Of a DNA stretch of 64,000 nucleotides, positions 1 to 9,833 are shown piece by piece (the stretch's first letter is position 1; every line of letters begins with the position of its first letter). The DNA comes from Arthrobacter sp. ISL-85. GTDB taxonomy: Bacteria > Actinomycetota > Actinomycetes > Actinomycetales > Micrococcaceae. The translations under genes and the position numbers were made by a program. The stretch spans positions 124,001-188,000 of the forward strand of contig NZ_JAGGPQ010000024.1 in assembly GCF_018613675.1 (NCBI RefSeq), given 5' to 3'. The notes beneath the pieces were generated by a model. That model did not search any database, was not told where the DNA came from, and worked only from the letters and a program-made list of their open reading frames with translations.

Positions 1-232
1 GGTCGGTATCGACGACGTCGACCCTTACCGGTTCGCCGCCGGCCAGTGCAGCCACCACGGTGCGCAGTGCGCGTGCGGTGCGGCCCTGGCGGCCGATCAC
101 CCGTCCGAGGTCGTCCTGGTGAACGCGCACCTCGAGGGTGTCCCCGCGGCGGTTGTTCTTGGAACTGACCTTGACGTCATCCGGGGAATCAACGATTCCG
201 CGGACCAGGTGCTCCAGCGCTTCTGCCAGCAA
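1..232 (-). CDS. khpA: KH-domain RNA-binding protein KhpA, 5' part (cut by window edge)
   Basis: This is a small KH-domain RNA-binding protein of the YlqC/KhpA family. It is usually encoded directly after rpsP and is thought to act as an RNA chaperone with KhpB. Reading the minus strand from a TTG gives MLAEALEHLVRGIVDSPDDV, then a GRVIGRQG segment that carries the KH GxxG loop at about residues 48-51. 77 codons are visible and the gene continues beyond base 1. The TTG lies one base past the rpsP stop codon, so the two genes are almost certainly co-transcribed and translationally coupled. No other start fits the known N-terminus. The product call is strong; the exact start is inferred. Confidence 0.85.
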   Translation of the reverse strand, partial: MLAEALEHLVRGIVDSPDDVKVSSKNNRRGDTLEVRVHQDDLGRVIGRQGRTARALRTVVAALAGGEPVRVDVVDTD

Positions 233-233
233 T

Positions 234-656
234 CTACTCAGCCTCGGTGGTCTCAGCTTCGGCCTCGGCCGGGGCCTCGGCAGCGTCAGACTTGGAGGCC
301 TTCTTGGTGATGGCTTCCGGGATGATGACCGAGCCCTTTTCCGGAGCAACGAAGGATTCCTTCGCGACCTTGGTCTTGAGGGTGCCTTCCTGGCCCGGCA
401 GGCCCTTGAACTTCTGCCAGTCACCGGTGATCTTCAGGATCGCGGCAACCTGCTCGGACGGCTGGGCGCCGACGGAGAGCCAGTACTGCGCGCGCTCGGA
501 GTTGACCTCGATGAACGAGGGCTCTTCGGTGGGGTGGTACTTGCCGATCTCTTCGATGGCACGACCATCACGCTTGGTGCGTGAGTCCGCGACGACGATG
601 CGGTAGTACGGGGCGCGCATCTTGCCGAAGCGCTTAAGGCGAATCTTTACGGCCAC
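234..656 (-). CDS. rpsP: 30S ribosomal protein S16
   Basis: This is ribosomal protein S16 of the 30S subunit, 140 residues from a GTG start. The N-terminus VAVKIRLKRFGKMRAPYYRI and the following VVADSRTKRDGR are the S16 signature. The last 30 or so residues are an Ala/Glu-rich acidic tail, as is common in actinobacterial S16. The open frame extends upstream to 770, but the GTG at 656 has an AGGAG sequence about 10 bases before it and matches the family N-terminus. khpA follows immediately. ffh, often close to rpsP, lies about 6 kb away here, separated by metabolic genes. Confidence 0.96.
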   Translation of the reverse strand: MAVKIRLKRFGKMRAPYYRIVVADSRTKRDGRAIEEIGKYHPTEEPSFIEVNSERAQYWLSVGAQPSEQVAAILKITGDWQKFKGLPGQEGTLKTKVAKESFVAPEKGSVIIPEAITKKASKSDAAEAPAEAEAETTEAE

Positions 657-789
657 TTTTGTGGTCACTCCTGTTTCAGAAAAAGGGGTGAACCCGGCGT
701 TCTGCACCCGTGGGGCGGGCCATACTTGCGGGTTCGAAGGACAGGATCCGGACGCGGAGAGAGGGGCCACGCGGATCGAGTACCTGTCT

Positions 790-818
790 ATTGTGCCAGA
801 TGAGCGCTGTTATTTCGA
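790..818 (-). promoter_or_regulatory. candidate sigma-70-type promoter for rpsP-khpA
   Basis: On the minus strand a weak -35 (TCGAAA, 813-818) and a -10 (CACAAT, 790-795) are separated by 17 bases. They lie about 130 bases before the rpsP GTG start, between rpsP and the hypothetical gene upstream. The remainder of 657-836 shows no gene. The call rests on spacing and similarity only. Confidence 0.3.
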
Positions 819-836
819 CTTGGCGCCGCGGGCGGG

Positions 837-1292
837 TCAAGCGGACCAGACGTACAGCCCGGTCCGTTGGGAGTCATCCAGCCCGGCCGCAAGCCTGGCG
901 AGCTGTTCAACGTAGGTCCTTGCCTGGGCCGCGCCGAACGGGATGTCCTCCTGGGCGGCCCACTGCTCGGCGACGTCCTCGAGGACATTGCCTTCACCTT
1001 CGGTTTCGTAGGTGAGCAGGTCCGCCAGCGCACGGACCATGGCCGGCGGGACGGCAAGGAGGGAGTCGCTGGCAACATCCACCATGGTCAGCTCATAATC
1101 TGCTCCGCCGGCGTGGACGGCCGTCCCGGCAAGATCGCCGAGCTGCTCCACTTCAAAGTCGCTGATTCCCTGGATGCGCACCGCCTGGCCGTCGGGGCCG
1201 CCCTCCATGGCGGAGCCGCGTCCTTCATCAAGGAGGCCGGCGTGTTTCAGTGCGGCGTCATGGGTGGCGACAAAGATCTCGGTGAAGCCCAT
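837..1292 (-). CDS. hypothetical protein, 151 aa
   Basis: I do not recognise a domain in this protein. It is an acidic 151-residue soluble protein with no signal peptide or membrane segment. It begins MGFTEIFVATHDAALKHAGL and ends in a helical-looking stretch (RTYVEQLARLAAGLDDSQRT). Its codon use matches the neighbouring real genes, an AAGGG sequence precedes the ATG, and no competing frame makes better sense. It is transcribed in the same direction as rpsP, 180 bases upstream of it, and is probably a separate unit. The C-terminal sequence suggests a small all-helical domain, but that is an impression only. Confidence 0.6.
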   Translation of the reverse strand: MGFTEIFVATHDAALKHAGLLDEGRGSAMEGGPDGQAVRIQGISDFEVEQLGDLAGTAVHAGGADYELTMVDVASDSLLAVPPAMVRALADLLTYETEGEGNVLEDVAEQWAAQEDIPFGAAQARTYVEQLARLAAGLDDSQRTGLYVWSA

Positions 1293-1434
1293 TGCTGGTG
1301 CCCTTCTTCCGTTGGCGGAACTGCGCGCCGGGTGCTGCGTGCCACCCGGCCGTACGGGATCAGCCTAGTAGTTGCGGGCCCGCCGGCGCACACCCGGGAG
1401 GCCTGCCGCGGAGTACCGCAGGATGCGGTGTTGA

Positions 1435-2310
1435 TCAGCCGACGGCCACGCGGATCCGGTTGCGCCACGGATCCTCGAACCGCAGCTCGGCGCCGGTGTG
1501 ATGGGCGGGCACCCCGGCGACCTTCAGGCGGTCAGCCAGCGCCCCGACGTCGTCCCCGGAGGGAACCTCGATGAGCACCTCACCCAAGCCCAGGGTGTCC
1601 TTGCGGGGGCCGGCGCCACGGCTGTTCCATACATTCATGGCCATGTGGTGGTGGTAGCGGCCTGCGGAAACGAACAATGCCTGCCCGTGCCAGCCCGCCG
1701 TCTTTTCGAACCCAAGTGTTCCCACGTAGAAGTCCCGGGCGGTCTGGACATCGCCAACCTGGAGGTGGACATGCCCCACGCCGGCGGCTGTTTGCCGCTG
1801 GCCTTCCAGGGACTCCTCGGTGAGGTACTGCTCAAGGTAGCGCTGGGGCGGCAGCGCCAGGCTGTCCATGACCACATCGGTCCCATTCCAGGACCAGTTG
1901 CTGCGCGGGCGGTCCCAGTAGAGCTCGATGCCGTTACCCTCAGGGTCGGTGAAGTAGAAGGCTTCGCTCACCAGGTGGTCGGCGCTGCCCGTGAAGGCCC
2001 GCGGCTCATATTGTGCAGCCGTGGCGACGGTGGCAGCAAGGGACGCCTGGTCCTCAAACAGCAGTGCGGTGTGGAACAGGCCTGCCTCTCCCCTGCCGGG
2101 AAGGTGCAGCCCAGGGGCCGGGGCAAGGTGGACCAATGGCCTGCCGAGCCGGCCGAGGTAGAGCCCGCCGTCCTGCTCGGCCACCACCTCGAGGCCCAGG
2201 GCGCGCTGGTAGTAGTCGGTCATGACCTTCATGTCACCCACCTTGAGCATCACTGTGCCCATGGCGAGGTCGGCGGGAAGAAGATCCTGGCTGCTGGCTG
2301 ATGCGGTCAT
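1435..2310 (-). CDS. two-domain VOC family protein, ring-cleaving dioxygenase-like (CatE type)
   Basis: A tandem vicinal-oxygen-chelate protein of about 291 residues. The first module begins near residue 15 (MGTVMLKVGDMKVMTDYYQR) and the second near 178 (GVGHVHLQVGDVQTARDFYV). The layout resembles catechol-2,3-dioxygenase CatE of Firmicutes and related proteins that use a mononuclear metal. Plausible ligands are the His in VGHVHLQ, a His of the YHHHMAMN segment and the Glu of EVLIEV, all in the second module. The start at 2310 (MTASASSQ) has AAGGAG just upstream; a longer frame to 2355 lacks one. The true substrate cannot be read from the sequence; thiol or quinone detoxification is as likely as catechol cleavage. 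A palindromic operator lies 59 bases upstream. Confidence 0.8.
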   Translation of the reverse strand: MTASASSQDLLPADLAMGTVMLKVGDMKVMTDYYQRALGLEVVAEQDGGLYLGRLGRPLVHLAPAPGLHLPGRGEAGLFHTALLFEDQASLAATVATAAQYEPRAFTGSADHLVSEAFYFTDPEGNGIELYWDRPRSNWSWNGTDVVMDSLALPPQRYLEQYLTEESLEGQRQTAAGVGHVHLQVGDVQTARDFYVGTLGFEKTAGWHGQALFVSAGRYHHHMAMNVWNSRGAGPRKDTLGLGEVLIEVPSGDDVGALADRLKVAGVPAHHTGAELRFEDPWRNRIRVAVG

Positions 2311-2368
2311 TGACGGCTCCTTGCATTGGCGGCCGTCCCGGTGGCGGCCTGTCACATATTAAAATTAC

Positions 2369-2380
2369 TTGAAGCTTCAA
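2369..2380. promoter_or_regulatory. 12-bp perfect palindrome, candidate MarR-family operator
   Basis: TTGAAGCTTCAA is a perfect inverted repeat set in an unusually AT-rich stretch (about 2357-2390) just upstream of the VOC gene. Palindromes of this TTGAA-TTCAA type are typical MarR-family sites, and MarR-type repressors (for example MhqR) control CatE-like VOC genes in other bacteria. No MarR gene is present in this window, so the regulator would have to act in trans. Confidence 0.5.
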
Positions 2381-2408
2381 TTTATTCCAAGTCCCCCCAG
2401 CCACCCGA

Positions 2409-3491
2409 TCAGCGAATGATGCGGCCTCCCAGCACTACATGTTCCAGCGCTGTGATGGTTTGCGGTACTGCCCGCGGATCTTCCCGGCACACCACGACGT
2501 CGGCGCGGGCTCCCTCGGCCAGCCCGTCCACTCCCAGCCACGCACGGGCTGCCCAGCAGGCGGAGTCAAGGGCTGCATCCATGGGCAGGCCAGCGCTGTA
2601 CAGTGCGAGGATTTCGTCGGCGATCCTGTCGTGCCCGATCACGCTGCCGGCATCGGTGCCTGCGAAGATGCGTACGCCCGCGGCGTGGGCTTCCGCCACC
2701 CGCTCCAGCCTGCGTTCCCACAGGGCGCGCATGTGGGCGGCATAGCGCGGGAATTTGGGATCCGCTTGGGCGGCAATGTCCGGGAAAGTGGCGATATTGA
2801 TGAGGGTGGGCACGATCGGTACGCCCTGTTCCGCGAACCGGGGCAGGTGCCGCGGCAGGAGCCCGGTGGCATCCTCAACGCAGTCAATGCCCGCGTCCAG
2901 CATCTGGTCCATGGTCTCCTCGGCGAAGCAGTGCGCCGTCACCCGGGCACCTTCGTCATGGGCCGCCTGGACAGCGTCGCGCACGAAGCCGGTAGGAAAG
3001 GACGGCGCCAGGTCACCGATGCCCCGGTCAATCCAGTCCCCCACCAGCTTGACCCAACCGTCACCGTCGCGCGCCTGCTTGCGTACGGCTTCTACAAGGC
3101 CCTCCGGCTCTACTTCCTCAGCGAAGCCCCGCAGGTAGCGGCGCGTCCGCGCGATATGCCGGCCGGCGCGGATCAGTAACGGGAAGTCCCGGCCGCCCTG
3201 CATCCAGCGGGTGTCTGCCGGCGAGCCCGCGTCGCGCACCAGCAGGGTTCCTGCGTTGAGGTCGGCCAGTGCCTGGTCCCGGGCGCCCCCGGCCCCCACC
3301 GGACCGTCGGGGCCCAAACCGATATGGCAGTGCGCATCTGCGAACCCGGGCAGGACCCAGCCGTACAGTACCCGGTCCGGAGGGGCTGGGGGCTTGCTGA
3401 AGGTCAGCCTGCCGTCCACGGACCAGAGTCCCTGCCGTACCTGGTCCGGCGCGGTCAAAACGGGTCCGCGAAAGTGGATTACTGCTGCCAT
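2409..3491 (-). CDS. amidohydrolase family protein
   Basis: A metal-dependent amidohydrolase of 360 residues in the dihydroorotase/imidazolonepropionase superfamily. The metal-binding pair is in FADAHCHIGL (about residue 51-60). Later come VTAHCFAEE (a metal-ligand His), VEDATGLLPRH and the catalytic Asp in FAGTDAGS. The C-terminus returns to the small beta domain (ADVVVCREDPRA...VVLGGRIIR). An AAGGAG site precedes the ATG at 3491. The gene is divergent from thiC, with the TPP riboswitch between them, and lies just downstream of the VOC gene's promoter. The substrate cannot be told from the sequence; related proteins hydrolyse cyclic amides or act as prolidase-like enzymes. Confidence 0.85.
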   Translation of the reverse strand: MAAVIHFRGPVLTAPDQVRQGLWSVDGRLTFSKPPAPPDRVLYGWVLPGFADAHCHIGLGPDGPVGAGGARDQALADLNAGTLLVRDAGSPADTRWMQGGRDFPLLIRAGRHIARTRRYLRGFAEEVEPEGLVEAVRKQARDGDGWVKLVGDWIDRGIGDLAPSFPTGFVRDAVQAAHDEGARVTAHCFAEETMDQMLDAGIDCVEDATGLLPRHLPRFAEQGVPIVPTLINIATFPDIAAQADPKFPRYAAHMRALWERRLERVAEAHAAGVRIFAGTDAGSVIGHDRIADEILALYSAGLPMDAALDSACWAARAWLGVDGLAEGARADVVVCREDPRAVPQTITALEHVVLGGRIIR

Positions 3492-3574
3492 TCCGGCTCC
3501 TTCCGGTGCCCGGCCAGGCTAGCACCCGCAAATGTGACAAGGCGTGTCCCAGAGCCTGTGGTAGCTTCGTTCCT

Positions 3575-3668
3575 GACCACACGGGAGCCCTTGCAGGGGC
3601 TGAGATCGGGCTGAGGCAGCCTGCGACCGTTGAACCTGTCCGGGTAATGCCGGCGAAGGAAGTGAGTA
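3575..3668 (+). promoter_or_regulatory. TPP riboswitch (THI element) before thiC
   Basis: The conserved THI-box core is present in order: ACGGGAGCCC (3581-3590), GGGGCTGAGA (3596-3605), GACCGTTGAACCTG (3625-3638), CCGGGTAATGCCGGCG (3640-3655), then GAAGGAAGTG. In bacteria this element binds thiamine diphosphate and shuts off thi genes. The AAGGAAG at 3656-3662 is both the 3' end of the aptamer and the only ribosome-binding sequence for thiC, which points to translational control by sequestration. A possible -35 (GTGACA, 3534-3539) lies upstream. Confidence 0.93.
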
Positions 3669-3673
3669 TTCCC

Positions 3674-5496
<1,823 letters not shown>

Positions 5497-5500
<4 letters not shown>

Positions 5501-6231
5501 GACGCCCGGGCCGGCTGGCTCCGGCTGACCCCGCTGATGAACTGCCGGATGGCCCGGTCCCCGTCCAGGGAGTCCTGGGGCCGGTGCCCTCCCGCGGCAA
5601 CGCGGTGCAGGGCACCGGTCTCCCGCAGATAACCGGCAATTTCCTCGTAAAGCGGCTCCCACCCGCCCGTCAGGACAAGCGTGGGCACGCCGGGCACAAT
5701 GTGCAGGGGGGCTTCCCATGACGGTGCCTGGAGGCGCAGCCTGCGGGCCGACCGTTTCTCCTCGGCCGTTGCCGGCTGCTGGAGGTCGGTGGCGTAGATC
5801 CGCCGGACGAATTCGCGCTGGAAGTCTTCGTCGCTGAGCTGGTGGCGGACGTCAAAAAGGGGCTGCATCAGGCTGATATGCGCGGCAGTGGCTGGTAGTT
5901 CCGCTGTCAGGGAGAGGCAGGCCGGCTCCACCAGGGTCAGCGAAAAGACCAGGTCCGGGCGTTCGACGGCGGCCATCATGGCGGCGATTGCGCCCTGCGC
6001 GTGTGCCACCACGTGTCCGCCGGCGGCGCCCCGGCCGTCGTCGGCCAGGGACCGCAGGATAATCGCGGTGTCTTCCGCGAACGAGGACTCCTGCGGTTCC
6101 GCGACGGCATCGTAGCCGTGCCGGCGGAGGAACAGGGCGTCATAGGACAGTGCCATGCCGTGCTGGCGGGGCCATGCGGCGGCGCCATACGTCCCGGCGC
6201 CGTGCACGAACACTACCCTTTGCTTGAACAT
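5497..6231 (-). CDS. alpha/beta-hydrolase fold protein lacking the nucleophile serine
   Basis: A 244-residue alpha/beta-hydrolase. The oxyanion-hole motif VVFVHGAGTYG is at residues 6-16. The nucleophile elbow reads H77-A78-Q79-G80-A81, where family members have H-S-x-G-G/A. The codon is GCG (5998-6000, reverse complement), so the catalytic serine is alanine. A candidate His is present near the C-terminus (AAGGHRPQD), and the usual acid position reads GGWEP. No signal peptide is seen. It may be a non-catalytic binding protein, or it may use other residues. The gene is convergent with thiC and shares the bases CTAG with its stop codon. Family assignment is secure; function is not. Confidence 0.82.
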
Positions 6232-6330
6232 GTCCCAACCCTATTCCACGGTGCCGACATCCCAAGTAAGCAGCACCAGGTGTCGTTTTGACCGGTCAAA
6301 ACGAGTGCCCGGCGCTACTTTGGCGGGCTG

Positions 6331-7914
6331 CTACTTGCCCAGGAACTTGTCGAAGCCCTTGGGCAGATTCAGCTGGGACGGGTCGAAGTCGCCGCCCTGC
6401 TGGCCGAACGCAGCCCCGGTGGGCAGTGCCTTCGCGGCGTTGGCACGGCGGGCTTCCGCGTCCTTGCGCTCCTGGGCAGCCTTGGCGGGGTTGCCCGACT
6501 TTGGCTTTTTCTTGGGCGCGTTCTTGGCGTTCTTCCGCGCCCCGCCACCGGCCCCGGGCAGGCCCGGCATCCCTGGCATTCCCGGCATGCCGCCCTGGGC
6601 CATCTTCTTCATCATCTTCTGGGCCTGGGCGAAGCGCTCCAGCAGGCCGTTGACCTCTGAGACGTGGACGCCGGAGCCGCGGGCGATGCGGGCACGCCGC
6701 GAGCCGTTGATGATCTTTGGCGCCAACCGCTCGTGGGGGGTCATGGACCGGACGATCGCCTCAACGCGGTCGATCTCCCGCTCGTCGAACTGCTCCAGCT
6801 GCTGCCGGATGTTCTGGGCGCCCGGCATCATCATGAGCATCTTCTTCATGGAGCCCATGTTGCGGATCTGCTGCATCTGGGCCAGGAAGTCTTCGAGGGT
6901 GAAATCTTCCTGGTCGGCGAACTTCTTCGCCATCCGGGCAGCTTCATCCTTGTCCCAGGCCTTTTCGGCCTGTTCGATGAGCGTGAGGATGTCGCCCATG
7001 TCCAGGATGCGCGAGGCCATCCGGTCCGGGTGGAAGAGCTCGAAGTCGTCCAGGCCTTCGCCGGTGGAGGCGAACATGACCGGCTTGCCAGTGACCGACG
7101 CGACCGAAAGCGCGGCACCGCCGCGGGCGTCGCCGTCGAGCTTGGACAGCACGATGCCGGTGAAGTTCACGCCCTCGTCGAAGGCCAGGGCAGTGTTGAC
7201 GGCGTCCTGGCCGATCATGGAGTCGATCACGAAGAGGACTTCGTTCGGGACGATGGCCCGGCGGATCTGGCGGGCCTGTTCCATCATGGCGGCGTCCACG
7301 CCCAGGCGGCCGGCGGTGTCCACGATGACGACGTCGTGCAGCTTCTGGCGCGCTTCCTCCACACCGGCGCGGGCGACGGCGACCGGGTCACCGGCAGGCT
7401 GGTCCAGTTCGGTGGAGGTGGCGCCCGGATGCGGGGCGAAGACCGGTACGTTTGCCCGCTGGCCCACTACCTGGAGCTGGGTGACGGCGTTGGGGCGCTG
7501 CAGGTCGCAGGCCACCAGCAGGGGGCTGTGGCCCTGGGCCTTCAGCCACTTGGACAGTTTGCCGGCCAGGGTGGTCTTGCCCGCACCTTGGAGGCCGGCA
7601 AGCATGATGACGGTGGGGCCGTTCTTTGCCAGCCGGATCCGCCGGGTTTCGCCGCCAAGGATCTCCTGGAGTTCCTCGTTGACGATCTTGACGATCTGCT
7701 GGCTGGGGTTCAGTGCGGCCGAGACCTCGGCACCCAGCGCGCGTTCGCGGACCCGCCCGGTGAATTCGCGGACCACCGGAACGGCCACATCGGCGTCCAG
7801 AAGGGCACGGCGGATCTCGCGGACGGTGGCATCAACATCGGCCTCCGTAAGGCGGCCCTTGCCGCGGAGATTCTTGAAGGTTGCTGTCAACCGGTCAGAG
7901 AGTGAATTGAACAC
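6331..7914 (-). CDS. ffh: signal recognition particle protein Ffh
   Basis: This is the SRP54 GTPase, which binds signal sequences and 4.5S RNA and docks with FtsY. In the 527-residue protein the N domain occupies about 1-90. The G domain has its P-loop GLQGAGKTT at 107-115, then DLQRP, DTAGRLG and the SKLDGDARGG motif. The methionine-rich M domain follows, with MKKMLMMMPG, the RNA-binding SRRARIARGSG and MMKKMAQGGMPGMPGMPG. A basic, low-complexity tail ends in LNLPKGFDKFLGK. It starts with ATG and is divergent from the G6PDH gene. Its receptor ftsY lies about 5 kb away in the same window. Confidence 0.97.
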   Translation of the reverse strand: MFNSLSDRLTATFKNLRGKGRLTEADVDATVREIRRALLDADVAVPVVREFTGRVRERALGAEVSAALNPSQQIVKIVNEELQEILGGETRRIRLAKNGPTVIMLAGLQGAGKTTLAGKLSKWLKAQGHSPLLVACDLQRPNAVTQLQVVGQRANVPVFAPHPGATSTELDQPAGDPVAVARAGVEEARQKLHDVVIVDTAGRLGVDAAMMEQARQIRRAIVPNEVLFVIDSMIGQDAVNTALAFDEGVNFTGIVLSKLDGDARGGAALSVASVTGKPVMFASTGEGLDDFELFHPDRMASRILDMGDILTLIEQAEKAWDKDEAARMAKKFADQEDFTLEDFLAQMQQIRNMGSMKKMLMMMPGAQNIRQQLEQFDEREIDRVEAIVRSMTPHERLAPKIINGSRRARIARGSGVHVSEVNGLLERFAQAQKMMKKMAQGGMPGMPGMPGLPGAGGGARKNAKNAPKKKPKSGNPAKAAQERKDAEARRANAAKALPTGAAFGQQGGDFDPSQLNLPKGFDKFLGK

Positions 7915-7998
7915 GCGCCGTGAACTTCTTTCAGGAGATGATCGGGACTCGACTATCTAGGGTACCAAGTCAGGCACGGTAGATGGCATGCTGGCAAA

Positions 7999-9399
7999 AT
8001 GACGAGCCAAATAACTGTCAAGACCCTGCTCATCCTCGGCGCCTCGGGCGACCTCACCGGACGGCTCCTGCTGCCTGGACTTGCCCGGCTTGTGGCGGCA
8101 GGCCGGGCGGAGGGCCTCACCCTGGTGGGGGCAGGCTCGGATCCATGGACACCCGAACAGTGGCGGGAGCGGGTGGAATCGTCCTTTGCCGCGGCGGCCG
8201 GCGCGGCCGATGAACTGGGGAAAGACGCCCTGGAGTCGGTGCAAAAGGAGACGGCCTACCACCAGGTGGACGTCACTGCCGGCGGCGCCCTCGCTGCCCT
8301 GCTCACCGGGCTGCAAGGCCCGGTGGCGGTCTACTTCGCGCTTCCGCCCCGGATCAGCCAACGTGCCTGCGAAACCCTCCAGCCCCAGGAGGTCCCGGAA
8401 GGCACCCGCCTGGTGATGGAGAAGCCGTTCGGGTCCAGCGAGGAATCAGCCCGGTCGCTGAACCGCACGCTGGCACGGCTGGTCCCCGAGGACCACATCC
8501 ATAGGGTGGACCACTTCCTGGGCAAGGCTACTGTCCTGAATATCCTGGGCCTGCGGTTCGCCAACAACTTCCTGGAACCCGTGTGGAACCGGCAGCACGT
8601 GGAAAAGGTGGAGATCTTCTTCGACGAGGACCTGGCGCTGGAAAGCCGTGCGCGCTACTACGACGGTGCCGGCGCGCTCCGCGACATGATCCAGAGCCAT
8701 CTCCTTCAGGTCATGGCCATCATGGCGATTGAACCTCCGGCCACCATCGGCGAGCGCGATCTGCGTGATGCGGTCTCCGCCGTCCTCCGCGCCAGCAGCG
8801 TCAAGGATCCCCTCGCTGACTCCCGCCGGGCCCGCTACACGGCTGGTTCGGTGGCAGGCAAGGAGGTGCCCGACTACGCCCGTGAGGATGGGGTGGATGC
8901 CGCGCGGGGAACGGAAACCCTCGCCGAGATCCAGGTGGGGATCGACAACTGGCGCTGGCGGGGCGTCCCCTTCATCCTGCGCTCGGGCAAGGCCCTCGGG
9001 GACAAGCGCAAGGAAGCGGTGGTCACCTTCCTCCCGGTGCCCCACCTCCCCCAGGGCTTTACCGGGGTGGACTCCCCCAACCAGCTGCGGATCGGCTTTG
9101 GCCCGGACACGCTGGAGTTCGACGTCGACGTCAACGGTCCCGGAAATATCTTCAGCCTGGGCCGGGTCACCCTGGAAGCGGAACTCAGTGCCTCGGACCT
9201 CCTGCCCTACGGCGAAGTGCTGGAGGGTGTCCTGGCCGGCGACCCGCTGCTGTCCGTCCGGAGCGACACCGCCGAGGACTGCTGGCGGATTGTTGAACCG
9301 GTGCTCAAAGCCTGGGAGGAGGGCAAAGTTCCGTTGGAGGAGTACGACGCCGGGTCGGCCGGCCCCGCGGCATGGCCTACCAACGGGCACAACGGCTAA
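7999..9399 (+). CDS. zwf: glucose-6-phosphate dehydrogenase (stand-alone copy)
   Basis: This enzyme oxidises glucose-6-phosphate to 6-phosphogluconolactone with NADP or NAD, the first step of the oxidative pentose phosphate pathway. In the 466-residue protein the nucleotide site is LLILGASGDLTGR near the N-terminus, with EKPFGS further on. The active-site signature reads HRVDHFLGKATVLNIL, where the family has RIDHYLGK. The usual partners (opcA, tal, tkt, pgl) are absent, so this is probably an extra paralogue rather than the main pathway copy. It is convergent with glnK, and a strong bidirectional terminator lies between the two. Substrate preference (glucose-6-phosphate or another sugar phosphate) is not certain. 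Confidence 0.88.
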   Translation: MTSQITVKTLLILGASGDLTGRLLLPGLARLVAAGRAEGLTLVGAGSDPWTPEQWRERVESSFAAAAGAADELGKDALESVQKETAYHQVDVTAGGALAALLTGLQGPVAVYFALPPRISQRACETLQPQEVPEGTRLVMEKPFGSSEESARSLNRTLARLVPEDHIHRVDHFLGKATVLNILGLRFANNFLEPVWNRQHVEKVEIFFDEDLALESRARYYDGAGALRDMIQSHLLQVMAIMAIEPPATIGERDLRDAVSAVLRASSVKDPLADSRRARYTAGSVAGKEVPDYAREDGVDAARGTETLAEIQVGIDNWRWRGVPFILRSGKALGDKRKEAVVTFLPVPHLPQGFTGVDSPNQLRIGFGPDTLEFDVDVNGPGNIFSLGRVTLEAELSASDLLPYGEVLEGVLAGDPLLSVRSDTAEDCWRIVEPVLKAWEEGKVPLEEYDAGSAGPAAWPTNGHNG

Positions 9400-9409
9400 G
9401 CCTCCACGA

Positions 9410-9453
9410 AGGCAGGACGGGCGGGAACCTTTTGGTTCCCGCCCGTCCTGCCT
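9410..9453. terminator. bidirectional hairpin terminator between zwf and glnK
   Basis: A perfect 20-bp stem (9410-9429 with 9434-9453) is closed by a TTTT loop. It sits between the convergent ends of zwf and glnK. There is no clear U-tract on either side. Confidence 0.75.
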
Positions 9454-9494
9454 CACACTTCAGTTGTTGCCCTGCCGGGCCGTGGCGCTCCGTC

Positions 9495-9833
9495 CTAGAT
9501 GGCGGCGACTCCGCGTTCCCCGGTCCGGACCCGCACCGCTTCATGGACGTCCATGGTCCAGACCTTGCCGTCCCCGGCCCTGCCGGTATTGGAACTGGCA
9601 ATGATCACGTCAAGGATGTCGTCGGCCTGCTCGTCGGTGGCCAGGACTTCCACCCGGATCTTGGGCAGGAGGTCCACGTTGTATTCCGCTCCACGGTAGA
9701 CCTCGGTGTAGCCGCGCTGCCGGCCGTATCCGCTGGCTGCGCTGACGGTCAGGCCCTGAACGCCGTAGGCTTCCAGGCCTTCCCTGATGGCGTCGAGTTT
9801 TTCCGGCCTGACGATTGCAGTGATCAGTTTCAT
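9495..9833 (-). CDS. glnK: nitrogen regulatory protein PII (GlnK/GlnB)
   Basis: This is the PII signal protein, a trimer that senses 2-oxoglutarate, ATP/ADP and glutamine status and blocks AmtB when nitrogen is plentiful. It has the standard 112 residues. MKLITAIVRPEKLDAIREGL is the family N-terminus. The T-loop YRGAEYNVDLLPK contains Tyr51, the residue adenylylated in actinobacterial GlnK. TGRAGDGKVWT is the B-loop. The start overlaps the amtB stop in ATGA, so the two are translationally coupled. The modifying enzyme GlnD, which usually follows, is not in this window. Confidence 0.95.
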   Translation of the reverse strand: MKLITAIVRPEKLDAIREGLEAYGVQGLTVSAASGYGRQRGYTEVYRGAEYNVDLLPKIRVEVLATDEQADDILDVIIASSNTGRAGDGKVWTMDVHEAVRVRTGERGVAAI

